A program made the translations under genes and the position numbers. Below the pieces are notes generated by a model. It was not told the DNA's origin. It did no database searches and saw only the letters and a program-made list of their open reading frames with translations. 64,000 nucleotides of DNA from assembly GCA_046728175.1 (NCBI GenBank), contig JBKPEA010000026.1, positions 6,791-70,790 on the forward strand, in the 5' to 3' direction. The DNA comes from JAFAHS01 sp046728175 (GTDB lineage: Bacteria > Desulfobacterota > Binatia > Binatales > Binataceae). Positions 27,069-36,552 of this stretch are shown here, in pieces (within the stretch, counting starts at the first letter, position 1; each line of letters starts with the position of its first letter).

Positions 27069-27872
27069 ATGGAGCGCGCGAGTGCACGGCGGCTCTGTTT
27101 GCTGATGCTGGCCGCAGTCTGTACGGCGTGCTCGTGTGCCCGTCATACCGTGTCGCCACCCGACCCGGCCGCCGAGGTGGGACCTGGCGAAATCGAGGTG
27201 AAAGTGGTCTCGGTAGGGGTCGACGATTTCACCCAGGCACATTTCGTAATGCTCAGCAGCGCGGACCATGAGCATCAACTCCCTATTTTAGTCGGTGACC
27301 GCGAGGCCGACGCGATTATGCGCGCGCTGCAGGGGGTACAACTCGAGCGCCCGTTTACCCACGATCTAATGAGGGCGATCATCCAGGCGAATGGCGAGCG
27401 GGTCGATTGCGTGTCGATCTCAGACCTGCGCGATGAGGTCTACTACGCGACTATTTATATGAATGGTGGGAAAACCAAGATCGACAGCCGGCCCAGCGAT
27501 GCTATCGCACTCGCGGCGAATCTCGGCGCACCCATCTTCGTCGCTTCCAAGCTGTTCGAGAATGAGCCGGCGCCCGCAATCGGCGCGCGGTCGGCGCCAC
27601 GCACGGTAACGGCGATGGGAATCACGGTTGAAGAACTTACCCCGCCACTGGCGCAGTATTTTCACGCTTCCCGGGGCGTGCTGATCGCGGACCTGGATGC
27701 GAGCGCGGCGAAGAACGGGATTGAGCGCGGCGACATCATTATCCAAGTGGGGGTGCACGCCGTCGGCAGCCCGGCGGAGTTCGCAAGAGAGGCGAATACC
27801 GAACCGGGAAGGACGGTGGTGCTCAGGGTCAGTCACGACGGCGCTGAGCACAACGTCTCGTTCGTCCGCTAG
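27069..27872 (+). CDS. Lipoprotein with bifunctional-nuclease (DUF151) domain fused to a PDZ domain
   Basis: The protein has 267 aa. The N-terminus is a signal peptide with a cysteine-rich end (LLMLAAVCTACSCARH) holding candidate lipoboxes (VCTAC), so it is probably lipid-anchored in the envelope. Residues of about 43-165 are a DUF151/BFN domain: LPILVGDREADAI, RPFTHDLMRAII, and YYATIYMNGGKTKIDSRPSD with the D-S-R-P-S-D-A-I-A-L-A signature. Residues of about 180-267 form a PDZ domain (RGVLIADLDASAAKNGIERG then DIIIQVGVHAV). Ordinary DUF151 proteins are cytoplasmic, often with a UVR motif. An exported version joined to PDZ is unusual and its role is not known. The gene ends exactly where the convergent gene ends. 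Confidence 0.88.
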   Translation: MERASARRLCLLMLAAVCTACSCARHTVSPPDPAAEVGPGEIEVKVVSVGVDDFTQAHFVMLSSADHEHQLPILVGDREADAIMRALQGVQLERPFTHDLMRAIIQANGERVDCVSISDLRDEVYYATIYMNGGKTKIDSRPSDAIALAANLGAPIFVASKLFENEPAPAIGARSAPRTVTAMGITVEELTPPLAQYFHASRGVLIADLDASAAKNGIERGDIIIQVGVHAVGSPAEFAREANTEPGRTVVLRVSHDGAEHNVSFVR

Positions 27873-28510
27873 TCAGTCCATCAGGTTCGAATTGTCGCAC
27901 ATTTCGTAGTTGCCTCCGCCGAAATACCGCACGTAGAATTCGGTCAGTCGCTCCAGACTGGTCATCACGTCGTGATAGCGGACACAACCGTGCGCGTAGA
28001 TGCTGAGGCTGCTTTCGGCGGCTCCGTTCAGCTGGGCAAACTTGGCGGCAAGCTCGGTGCCAAGCGGAAAAGTGAACGGCTCGCCGGGGGGCCTGCCACC
28101 ATGAAAGCGTTACGGATGAGATTCGTCTCGGGACAACCGGTGAACTGTTTGTCGGCCGACTGATCGTCAACGACAAACTCGACCGTAACCTCCAGAGCTT
28201 TGGCCGGAGTCCTGCCCAGATTTTCCACGGTTAGTGAGAATTTCGGGACCACGGGCTGGCGTGCGTTGGGAGGCGGATAAAAGAACTTGAGCGTAGGGAT
28301 GTCGAGCCACGCGCGAACCGTAGCGATGCTGGCGTCGGCGCTCTGCCGGGCCATGCGGGAGGCCATGACGGCCACCCGCAGGGCGGCCAGTGAGATCAGC
28401 GAGTAGACCGCGGTGAACGCCACCAACCAAAAATTGAAATTGTGCCAGAAGTGTCTGCGTGGCACTTGCTCGGTGGGCGATGAACGGGCGGTCGCGGGAG
28501 GGGAGGTCAT
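27873..28510 (-). pseudogene. Single-pass membrane protein with a frameshift in a G6 run
   Basis: ATG at 28510, a cytoplasmic N-terminus, one membrane span (FWLVAFTAVYSLISLAALRV) and an extracytoplasmic immunoglobulin-like beta domain (PKFSLTVENLGRTPAKALEV). In the called frame the end is low-complexity (RLAPSLPPSLPS). A one-base change in the G6 run at 28086-28091 moves to a frame that continues with GEPFTFPLGTELAAKFAQLN and SLSIYAHGCVRYHDVMTS and ends at 27873. The corrected protein has about 211 aa and no named family. The homopolymer makes a sequence error possible. The corrected end abuts the DUF151-PDZ gene. Confidence 0.65.
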
Positions 28511-28706
28511 CGAGAACTAGCCCTCAAGGCAGGGGTTCGTTCGAAACGCCGTCCCGGTGACCGGCTCGCTTCATGCTCGTGCTTCACTTGTTTCGCGTAG
28601 GGCCTGAATGGTGTTTTAGGTTGCGTCGCAAAACAAGCTCGGCGGCGCGGGCCCCAGAGAAACCCTGAAAGACCAGCTGGTGGGACAAAGGGGGCGGCGC
28701 CGACAG

Positions 28707-30455
28707 TCACACGCGCCGAATCAGAACCGACCGCAGGAACCGCGGGTCGATTTCCTTGCCCAGTTCGGCGAAGTCTTCCTCGAGAACGTTCAGACAAGAG
28801 TTCACGAAATCCGCGCTGGCCAGGCGAGTAGCGTCATCGAGGTGTTCGTGTACGAGCCGCTGAACCGACGCACGGAACGACTCGCTGAGTCTTTCCGGCT
28901 TACCATTGCGTACGATGATTGCGCCGCGCAGCGCGGAGAGCCGAGATGATTCGATCGGTTCCGGCACCAGGTGGCCATCGAGCGCGTGGCGGGCCAAGGC
29001 CGTCAATAGGATCTGGCTGAGGCGAACCTCACGGGCTGCGACCTCTGCGCGGAAAGCAGCGGATGCAATATCGATGTCGAGCAAGGCGCGGAACAGGGTC
29101 GGCATCGCGTCAACCTGGTCGAGAATTGCATAGCTCAGGTGTAGATCGCGCATGGTGCGGAAATCGCGCATCGCCACTGCGCCGGTTCCATCGAGCGCCG
29201 AATAAAAGCGCGGAAACCGTGCCAGAAACCCGCCAATTGCCTCGCGATAGGGAGAATCCAAATGGAAAACTTGCCGGGCGTTTTGTGGCCTGAGGCCGAG
29301 CCGCTCGATGGTATGTTCGGTTCGCCGGCGCAGATCGATCGTGAGACTCACACCGAGGCGGAACAGATGCTTGAGGTGCGTGTCGCGAAGGTGCTCGATT
29401 GCATTGGGCAGATCGCCACCCGCAAGATTTTCCAGGCCGAGATTCAGGTAGTGATGGGTAGTCGCGATCGCTTCGCGCACCGCATCCAGGTCACCGAAAT
29501 CGACGGCCCGCGCAACCAGGACCTGGTTTGAGACCATCGCCATCTCGCTGCGGAGCTGTCGCTTCCCTTCCGCCGCAAAGCCTGCCGTCAGGGCCGCGTT
29601 GAGCAGTGAATTGTCGCCGTCGGCGATTGCCGGAGCAGCATCGGGAGGAACGACCTCTTCGTCCCCAACCAGGTCCGCGCGGCTCGGCTTTTCGTAGCGA
29701 TCGCGAATCGCCATGAAGTCGCGCGGATTCAGGTAGGCGAATACATCCTGCGCTTCGAAGTAGTCGGGGAATCCGCGGTCGCTGAGCCGCGCGCGGCGGA
29801 ACTGGTAGGCCTGTTCCTCGAGTTCCGCTTCCACTCCCCAATAGACCTCCTCCATCAGGCCGGCAAAGTACTTGTATTCGCGTTCAAATGCTTCTTCCAG
29901 AAAATCGCCGATCGCGGAGGTGATGTCGTCGTTGCGGATAAACTCGATCAGGTAGTGCTCGTCGAACTGCACGTAGCGATTCGAGGGAGGGTCCTCCGAC
30001 AGCGAGGGATCATCGAGGCGATGCACTTTGATGTAGCCGCGCAGGAGCAGCGCGACGATCTCCATGTCCAGTTCCATCAGCCCGTCGGCCATCCGCTTGC
30101 GTCCGGCTTCGGCGAGAGACTCGATCCATTCACGCATTCGGCCGAAGTTGGGACGGTCCTTGTTCCAGCAGTCCAGATCGAACAAGGACTTCACCTGCTC
30201 GGGGAGAGCGAGGCTCAGCAGATCGCTCGCGTCGGCGGAACCGATTTCCTTGAGCGTGTAGAACAGAGTCTCGGGCGAAAAGGACTGGACCAGTCGCTCG
30301 GCTTCGGGAGCCGAGAGGATCAGGTCGCGCTTCTGCCGGGCCGGAAGGCCGTACAGGAATTCCAGCTTTGCCTGGAAAGGCAGATTGAGAAATTCTGATG
30401 GATCCCGGCTTGGCATAACACGCGGGCCCGGCGACAACTCGCCGTTTCGGATCAA
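28707..30455 (-). CDS. DUF6178 family protein
   Basis: The protein has 582 aa if it starts at TTG 30455, which has GAGGT just upstream. ATG 30416 would give 569 aa but has no ribosome site. The N-terminal half (FLNLPFQAKLEFLYGLPARQ, KEIGSADASDLLSLALPEQV, FDLDCWNKDRPNF) and the segment FDEHYLIEFIRNDDITSAIG match the DUF6178 group, found mainly in deltaproteobacterial lineages. It is mostly helical with no membrane span or signal peptide. No function is established for the family. It stands alone, divergent from thiD. Confidence 0.8.
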   Translation of the reverse strand: MIRNGELSPGPRVMPSRDPSEFLNLPFQAKLEFLYGLPARQKRDLILSAPEAERLVQSFSPETLFYTLKEIGSADASDLLSLALPEQVKSLFDLDCWNKDRPNFGRMREWIESLAEAGRKRMADGLMELDMEIVALLLRGYIKVHRLDDPSLSEDPPSNRYVQFDEHYLIEFIRNDDITSAIGDFLEEAFEREYKYFAGLMEEVYWGVEAELEEQAYQFRRARLSDRGFPDYFEAQDVFAYLNPRDFMAIRDRYEKPSRADLVGDEEVVPPDAAPAIADGDNSLLNAALTAGFAAEGKRQLRSEMAMVSNQVLVARAVDFGDLDAVREAIATTHHYLNLGLENLAGGDLPNAIEHLRDTHLKHLFRLGVSLTIDLRRRTEHTIERLGLRPQNARQVFHLDSPYREAIGGFLARFPRFYSALDGTGAVAMRDFRTMRDLHLSYAILDQVDAMPTLFRALLDIDIASAAFRAEVAAREVRLSQILLTALARHALDGHLVPEPIESSRLSALRGAIIVRNGKPERLSESFRASVQRLVHEHLDDATRLASADFVNSCLNVLEEDFAELGKEIDPRFLRSVLIRRV

Positions 30456-30563
30456 TACCTCGCTACCCGCGGATCGCGCAATGCGGGCTCGGACAAATGC
30501 GTGCTTTCGAACGCTTTTCTGGTCGACTAGGTTCTGCTAGCGGCGGGTCACACAGGCGCAGTT

Positions 30564-31379
30564 ATGGTTAACAGTCAAGCCAGGAGCATAGTCCTTAGCA
30601 TTGCGGGGAGTGACCCCGGTGGAGGCGGGGGGATTCAGGCCGACTTGAAGACCTTTGCCGCGCTCGGCGTCTATGGATATTCGGCCATCACCCAGGTTAT
30701 CGCGCAGAACAGCTCGACCGTGCGTGATATCGAGCGGGTCTCGCCTCGAATGATCGCGCGCCAGGTCGAGTTGCTTGTGCGGGAACGACGTCCCAATGAG
30801 ATCAAGGTCGGAGCGTTGGGCGGCGCCGCGGCGGTGCGCAGCGTTGTGCGAGTGATCGAGAACCTGCGCCTCGCGGCGCCGGTGGTTGACCCGGTCATCG
30901 TGTCGAGTGCCGGGGTCAGGCTGCTCGATCGCGCCGGTGAGGCGGCGCTGGTCAAGTACCTGATTCCGCTCGCGAAAGTAATCACGCCCAATATCGCGGA
31001 AGCGCAAGCACTGACCGGAATTCGAATTACCGACGATGAGCACATGTGTGCAGCGGCGGAGCGGTTAGTCGTGATGGGCGCGCGGGCGGTGGTCATTAAA
31101 GGTGGGCACCGCGGGGGTAGCGAGTCATCGGACCTGATGTTTGACGGCCACCACCTGCGTTGGCTGCGCACGCGGAGAATCGCCGGAACCGCGGCGCATG
31201 GGACTGGATGCGCATTTTCGGCGGCGATCGCTGCATACCTGGCGCGCGGTGCTGAGTTGGAAGCGGCAGTGGGCGATGCCAAGCGCTACGTGACCGCGGC
31301 CCTCAAGCGCTCCTTTAAGTTTGGACAAGGGCGTTCACTGCTGGAGCATTTTGTTGGTCTCCCCAGGCGCGGGAGTTGA
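30564..31379 (+). CDS. thiD: Hydroxymethylpyrimidine/phosphomethylpyrimidine kinase
   Basis: The protein has 271 aa, ribokinase fold. The start motif SIAGSDPGGGGGIQADLKTF is the HMP-binding signature of ThiD. IVSSAGVRLLDRAGEAAL and the ATP-site VIKGGHRGGSESSDLM follow, and the anion hole/catalytic aspartate region is GTAAHGTGCAFSAAIAAYL. It phosphorylates HMP and HMP-phosphate to HMP-diphosphate for thiamine synthesis. thiE lies 12 kb away and no TPP riboswitch motif is seen in front of either gene. Confidence 0.94.
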   Translation: MVNSQARSIVLSIAGSDPGGGGGIQADLKTFAALGVYGYSAITQVIAQNSSTVRDIERVSPRMIARQVELLVRERRPNEIKVGALGGAAAVRSVVRVIENLRLAAPVVDPVIVSSAGVRLLDRAGEAALVKYLIPLAKVITPNIAEAQALTGIRITDDEHMCAAAERLVVMGARAVVIKGGHRGGSESSDLMFDGHHLRWLRTRRIAGTAAHGTGCAFSAAIAAYLARGAELEAAVGDAKRYVTAALKRSFKFGQGRSLLEHFVGLPRRGS

Positions 31380-31507
31380 GTTCCGAGAACGCGCGCACGT
31401 CCAGCTCCAAATCTCGATCTCTTAAAACACGTTCCCCGCTTCCAGATGACGAGGCTTAGGTTGACGCGAACCACTAGCCAGTGCCGGGGACTATTTAAAG
31501 GGTTGCT

Positions 31508-32386
31508 TTAAGTAGAATCCGTGTTCGCGTGGTGTGGCAGCGTCACCAGGTAGTGTCGGGAGACCAAGGCGCCCACCAGGACGATAACGACGATGGCCGC
31601 GTCTACGGCGGGCGAACCTTTGGAAAGCGCACACAGGACTATCGGCAGTCCGAGGCCGACTACGATGAAAACTGTGTAGTGCAAACCTACGCGCAACGCC
31701 GTGGTGTGAGTTCCGAGGTCGCTCAGGTGGCCTGCCATGTCGACACGCCCCAGGATGCGCCGCACGGCAAGGGCGTTGAGCACCAACAGCCACATCAGGA
31801 TAAAACGCAAGATGCGGGTCGCGCTCAAGTCGCCGGCACTTGACGCGATCGCAAGCATGACTGCAGCTCCCATCGAAATGGCCGACAGCGCGAATGCAGC
31901 CCCGAGCCATCGCATGGTACGCCAACCGGGCTGCGCGGTGGTGCTGAACAGGACGCCTTTGTTAGCGGCGACGATGAGCGCCGGACTGAGACCGGCGATC
32001 CCAATGATCTGCATCACGGTGTTAGGCAGATTGAGAATCGAGGCCGCGAACGCGAGAAACGCGATGAAAGAAAAAAGGCCGATCGTCCATACGCCGACCG
32101 ACATTGGAGAGTTCAGATTGAAAACTCGAAGCATGTGATGAAACCGCGCGGGGTCGCCCAGGTCTATGATCAGGCAGACGAGATCGGCGAGCATCAATGG
32201 AAAGACCGCGTAAAAAGCGGTGCGCGCAAGCGCATGCATCTCCTCGGGTCGAAGCAGCACGAACAACGCGGCCAGTGCGAACGTTCCCGAGGCCAGCGAG
32301 AGCAGAAATGTGTCCGCGGTGATCCATCCGTGCCAGGGCGGCGCTTTGGTGAGTACGCGAGGCGCAACCGTGGTTTCAGAACGCAT
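31508..32386 (-). CDS. NrfD/PsrC-like membrane subunit of the formate dehydrogenase
   Basis: The protein has 292 aa with eight hydrophobic segments, for example FLLSLASGTFALAALFVLL and IAAFAFSAISMGAAV-type spans. The N-terminal PWHGWITADTFLLSLASGTF and DLGDPARFHHMLRVFNLNSP are typical of NrfD-family quinone-linked subunits, which carry no haem. Its start lies inside the end of fdhB (11-nt overlap), so the subunits are made together. It would anchor FdhAB to the membrane and exchange electrons with the quinone pool. Confidence 0.9.
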   Translation of the reverse strand: MRSETTVAPRVLTKAPPWHGWITADTFLLSLASGTFALAALFVLLRPEEMHALARTAFYAVFPLMLADLVCLIIDLGDPARFHHMLRVFNLNSPMSVGVWTIGLFSFIAFLAFAASILNLPNTVMQIIGIAGLSPALIVAANKGVLFSTTAQPGWRTMRWLGAAFALSAISMGAAVMLAIASSAGDLSATRILRFILMWLLVLNALAVRRILGRVDMAGHLSDLGTHTTALRVGLHYTVFIVVGLGLPIVLCALSKGSPAVDAAIVVIVLVGALVSRHYLVTLPHHANTDST

Positions 32387-33251
32387 GATTCAGCAGCGTT
32401 ACAGCGATGATTGCGGTCGCGAGCAGGGTTGCGAAGGCCGCGCGAAGGTAGTCGCCGCGCAGGTGGAGTTGCGGCCGCTCGGGCTCGCTCGGCAGTCCGT
32501 AGCTCTCGGGACGATCGAGCAGAAGAAAAAAAGCATTCAACTCGGAATACGAAGGCGAGGGTGATTCTCCGTACAGGTACGCCGCGGAAACACCGCGCGT
32601 CGCCAGTTCCTCGACGCGCGTGTGCGCGCGCCTTCGCAATTCGTCGATCGGTCCGAACTGAATCGATCCGGTCGGGCACGCCTTGGCGCACGCCGGCGTC
32701 AGGTCATCGCGCTGGCGGTCATAGCACAGGGTGCACTTGTGCGCGTGGCCATCGATCGGACTGCGCGCGATCACCCCGAACGGACAGGCCGCCACGCAGT
32801 AGCCGCATCCGTTGCAGATATCGTTTTGCACATAGACGTTGGAAAACTCGTTGATGATGAGCGCGCCGGTCGGGCAGGCGATCGCACAGGGCGCCGCACT
32901 GCAGTGTTTGCAGACGTCGCTCATCATGAGCCATCGTCCCGCGGGACCCTTGTTCAGGGGCGTCTCGAGGTTGGCCGCCGCCGGGGCAGGTGGGTGCTCC
33001 GCGGGTGCGGGAAACTGTTCTACGAAGGTCACGTGACGCCACGTGGTGGCGGACAACATGCGGGTATTGTCGTAGCTGTCACCCGTGAAATGGAACCCGT
33101 CGGAGGGAAGCTGATTCCATTGTTTGCAGGCGACCTCGCACGCCTTGCAGCCTATGCAAAGGGTGGTGTCGGTAAAAAATCCGGTCGGGGCGCGCGGAGC
33201 AGGCGGGGCGGGGCGCCTAAATGGGTAGAGCAGGTCTTGCAGAAGGCCCAT
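32376..33251 (-). CDS. fdhB: Formate dehydrogenase iron-sulfur subunit (four 4Fe-4S clusters)
   Basis: The protein has 291 aa. Four ferredoxin-type cysteine groups are visible: CIGCKACEVACKQW near residue 33, CKHCSAAPCAIACPTG, CNGCGYCVAACPFG, and CTLCYDRQ followed by CAKACPTG. These carry electrons from FdhA. The last 25 residues are a single membrane span (AAFATLLATAIIAVTLLNHA), as in FdnH. The N-terminus has no twin-arginine signal. The gene lies 50 nt after fdhA and overlaps the NrfD gene. Confidence 0.93.
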   Translation of the reverse strand: MGLLQDLLYPFRRPAPPAPRAPTGFFTDTTLCIGCKACEVACKQWNQLPSDGFHFTGDSYDNTRMLSATTWRHVTFVEQFPAPAEHPPAPAAANLETPLNKGPAGRWLMMSDVCKHCSAAPCAIACPTGALIINEFSNVYVQNDICNGCGYCVAACPFGVIARSPIDGHAHKCTLCYDRQRDDLTPACAKACPTGSIQFGPIDELRRRAHTRVEELATRGVSAAYLYGESPSPSYSELNAFFLLLDRPESYGLPSEPERPQLHLRGDYLRAAFATLLATAIIAVTLLNHAF

Positions 33252-33301
33252 CGATGGCCATTCTAGCGAGTCCGCGCCGCTACTTGTAATTCACCCCAGC
33301 G

Positions 33302-36300
33302 TCAGCCGCGACGGCGCAGCCCCCACCATTGCAACCGACCTTCCGGCTGTGCCCATCGCGGAGTCTGCGGAATCGGTTGCGGACGGTTGGCGCGTGGTGC
33401 GACTTCCACCGCTACCGCCAATTTGCGATTCGTCAGCCGGCCGCTGCGCACGCTGCACGAGAACGCTTTTGCCTCGTGCATCCCCACGTTGGGGTCGGCC
33501 AGCAAGGCGGTGAGATCGTTAGCTATCGCGCCGACGGTTTCGCCCGCGTAGCCCCAGTGAATTGGCAGGCCGATCTGATGAACGATTCGGTTACTGAGAC
33601 TCAATGGGCGGATTCGTCGGGTGACCATGGCGCGCGCTTCGATTTCGCCGCGCGGCGTTGAGACCACCATCCACCCCCGATGTCGGATGCCCTGCTCTTG
33701 GGCGAGTTCCGGGCTCAACTCGACGAACATCTCGGGCTGGAGCTCGTTGAGCCAGCTGTTGAACCGGCTCATCGGTCCCGAAAGGTAGTGCTCGGTCAAC
33801 CGATAGGTGGTGGCGACGATTGGAAAATTGGGATCGACGCCAAGCGCGAGTCGATTTAACTCGCTGGGATATTCTTGCAGCGTGGGATTACTCTGCGTCT
33901 TGTACAGGGGGTTGGCCAATACCGATTCGCGCGGCTCGAAGTGTGCAGGTAGCGGGCCGTCTCTCACGCCGAACGGAGCGTATAACCATCCGCGTCCATC
34001 AGGGTGCATGATAAACGGCGCGTCTCCGGCGATCGCTTGCATGTCGCGGGCGCCGACCGGGGGTCGATAGGTGGGAGGCTTGGCGGGCTCGAAGTCGGGA
34101 ACGTCATTGCCGACCCAGCGCTGCTGCTGCTCATCCCACCAAACCAGTCGCTTACGCTCAGACCAGGGACGCCCGTCGGGATCCGCGGAAGCGCGGTTGT
34201 ACATCACGCGTCGATTGGCCGGCCACGCAAACGCCCAATCGGGAGATGCCGATCCGACAATTCGCGGGTCGCGCGAGCGGGCCCGATTGCGGTCGTCTCG
34301 CGGAAAAACGCCGCTGTAGATCCAGGCACCGCACGCGGTCGATCCGTCATCCCGAAGCTCGTGGAAACCCGAGAGCAGGAGGCCATCGCTTAACCGTCGC
34401 CCGTTTATCTCCTTGAGTACCTTCTCGATGTCCGGCTCGTCGGCAATGCGGCTCAGGGTTCCGTCCGGGAGGCGCTGGGGATCGTCGCGGTCGTAGTTCC
34501 AGGTGAGGTTGCGGACCGGCGCATCCCGCTTGAGTGTGGAATCGCGGTACAACTCCTTTAACCGTTTGCCAAGCTGATAGAGGAACCATGCGTCCGAGCG
34601 GCAGTCGCCCGGTGGATCGACCGCCTTCTCGTGCCACTGAATCAGGCGCTCGGTATTGGTGAAGGTGCCGTCCTTTTCAGGGATTGAAGCCGCCGGCAGG
34701 AAGAACACCTCGGTCTTGATCTTTCCGGGATCATTGATGCTGGGGTCCGCGTACCAGAAATTGGCACTTTCATGCTCGAACCAATCCCGCACCACCAGCC
34801 AGTCGAGATTGCGCAGTGCGGCGCGATTGAGTTCCGCGTTGGGTGCGCCGGCAGCCGGATTCTGGCCAATCAGAAACAAGCCCCGAATGTCGCCCTGATA
34901 CATCCGGAAAAACGCGGCCAACTGCGAGTAGTCGTCGTCTCTTTTCGGTAGCCACGAATATCCGAACTCATTCTCATGAGTGGCGGCGTCGCCGTACCAG
35001 GCTTTGAGAAGGCTTATCAGGAAGCGCGGCAGATACGCCCAGTACCCGGAGAAAGCGTCCTCCTGCCAAAAGCCCGCGGCGCGGTTGTTCAGCGCGTCTC
35101 CGAATCCTCGTCCGTTCTCGAGATACTCTGCGAGCGTCACGTGTTCCGCGACGGCCGCAGGTTGCGGGATATAGCCGGGGAGCAGATGGTAAAGAGTCGG
35201 GATATCGGTTGAGCCCTGGATGCTGCAATGGCCGCGCATTGCCATGATCCCCCCGCCCGGGCGTCCGATATTTCCGAGCAGCAGCTGGATTATGGCCGCC
35301 GCACGAATCATCTGAACCCCGGTCGAGTGCTGAGTCCATCCGAGCGCATAGACGATCGAGCTGGTGCGCTCGCGGCCCGAGTTGCGCGCGAGCAATTCGG
35401 CGACGCGGATCACCTCGGCCGAAGAGCATCCGCAGACCTGCGCGACGGCCTCCGGCGTGTAGCGGGAGAAATGGCGGCGCAGAACCTGAAACACGCATCG
35501 TGGGTGCAGCAAGGTCGGGTCCTGCTCGGGCTTCCCGTCCACACTCGCGATACTGTAACCCCACACCCCCGGCTCACCGTCGTAACGGTGGGTGGATGGA
35601 TCAAAGCCGGCAAAGAAACCATCGCCGTCGTCAGCATCGACGTAGCTCTCGCCGACAATCGTTGCGGCGTTGGTGAAGCGCAACACGTATTCGTGAAACC
35701 ATAGGTCGCGCTCCAGCAGGTAGTTGATAATTCCGCCCAGAAAGGCGATGTCGGAACCGGCGCGAATCGCGACGTAGATATCTGCCATGGCGGAGGTGCG
35801 CGTAAACCTCGGATCGACATGAATCAACTTGCCGCCCGCTTCGCGCGCTTTCAGGACCCAGCGGAAGCCGACCGGATGTGCTTCCGCCATGTTGGATCCC
35901 ATGATCAGCACGCAATCGCTGTTGGCGAGATCGCGCTGAAAGGTGGTCGCCGCTCCGCGTCCGAACGAGGCGCCCAGACCGGGCACCGAGGCGCTATGTC
36001 AGATGCGAGCCTGGTTTTCGACCGCGAGAATGCCGAGCCCACCCGTAAGGAGTTTCTTGATGAGATAGTTTTCTTCGTTGTCGAGAGTAGCGCCGCCCAG
36101 GTGCGCGATGGTCTTGAGGTGATTGACTTCCATTCCGTCGGCGAAGTTTTCGATGAAATCGCGGTCGCGAGCGTCCTTCACCAGATGTGCGATACGGTCC
36201 ATGGCCCAATCGAGTGGACGCTGCTCCCAATGGTCGCTGTAGGGCGCGCGGTACATGACTCGGCTTATCCGATGCGGGTTCGAAACCAGCTGAAAAGTAT

Positions 36301-36499
36301 TTGCGCCCTTGGGGCACAGCGTGCCCTCGTTAATTGGGCTTTCCGGGTCGCCCTCGATATCGATGACCTCGCCGCCCTTGGTGTACACGTTCTGGCTGCA
36401 TCCAACGGCACAGTAGGGGCAAACGCTGTGCGATTTAGTCGCACCGCGCAAACGAGAATGCTTGTGAGTCGTATCGGGACTGACCGGCTGGCGATCCAT
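33302..36499 (-). CDS. fdhA: Formate dehydrogenase catalytic subunit, selenocysteine-containing (TGA at 35999-36001)
   Basis: Read through one in-frame TGA the protein has 1065 aa, close to FdnG/FdoG. N-terminal [4Fe-4S] cysteines are in SVCPYCAVGCSQNV and GTLCPKGA. The TGA is codon 167 in the context ENQARI-U-HSASVPG, exactly where FDHs have U-H. Mo/W-bis-MGD motifs follow (CVLIMGSNMAEAHPVGFRW, YALGWTQHSTGVQ, FLIGQNPAAGAPN). It oxidises formate to CO2, or the reverse. The start ATG 36499 has GGAGGAAG upstream. The N-terminus MDRQPVSPDTTHKHSRLRGA has no Tat signal, so the site may face the cytoplasm. An annotation that stops at the TGA would split the gene in two. Confidence 0.94.
35970..35986 (-). 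promoter_or_regulatory. SECIS hairpin for selenocysteine insertion in fdhA
   Basis: In the mRNA sense, GUGCCC and GGGCGC pair over six bases (five Watson-Crick pairs and one G-U) around the loop GGUCU. The loop begins 18 nt after the UGA codon. Loop sequence and spacing are the same as in Escherichia coli fdhF. SelB binds such a hairpin to deliver Sec-tRNA at the UGA. Confidence 0.9.
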
Positions 36500-36552
36500 C
36501 GACGCTTCCTCCGGAGGTGCACGCTTTTCGGGGGCAGTGATAATCTACCATA
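36500..36552. promoter_or_regulatory. Divergent promoter region between fdhA and fdhD
   Basis: Only 53 nt separate the two starts. The GGAGG ribosome site of fdhA lies at its left end. No -10/-35 or sigma-54 box is clear, and the promoters may overlap the coding starts. Confidence 0.4.

Noticed and set aside
30456..30563. Possible TPP riboswitch in front of thiD
   Set aside because: None of the conserved TPP motifs (CTGAGA, then ACCTGATCTGG-like) is present; the region is simply the divergent promoter with the DUF6178 gene.
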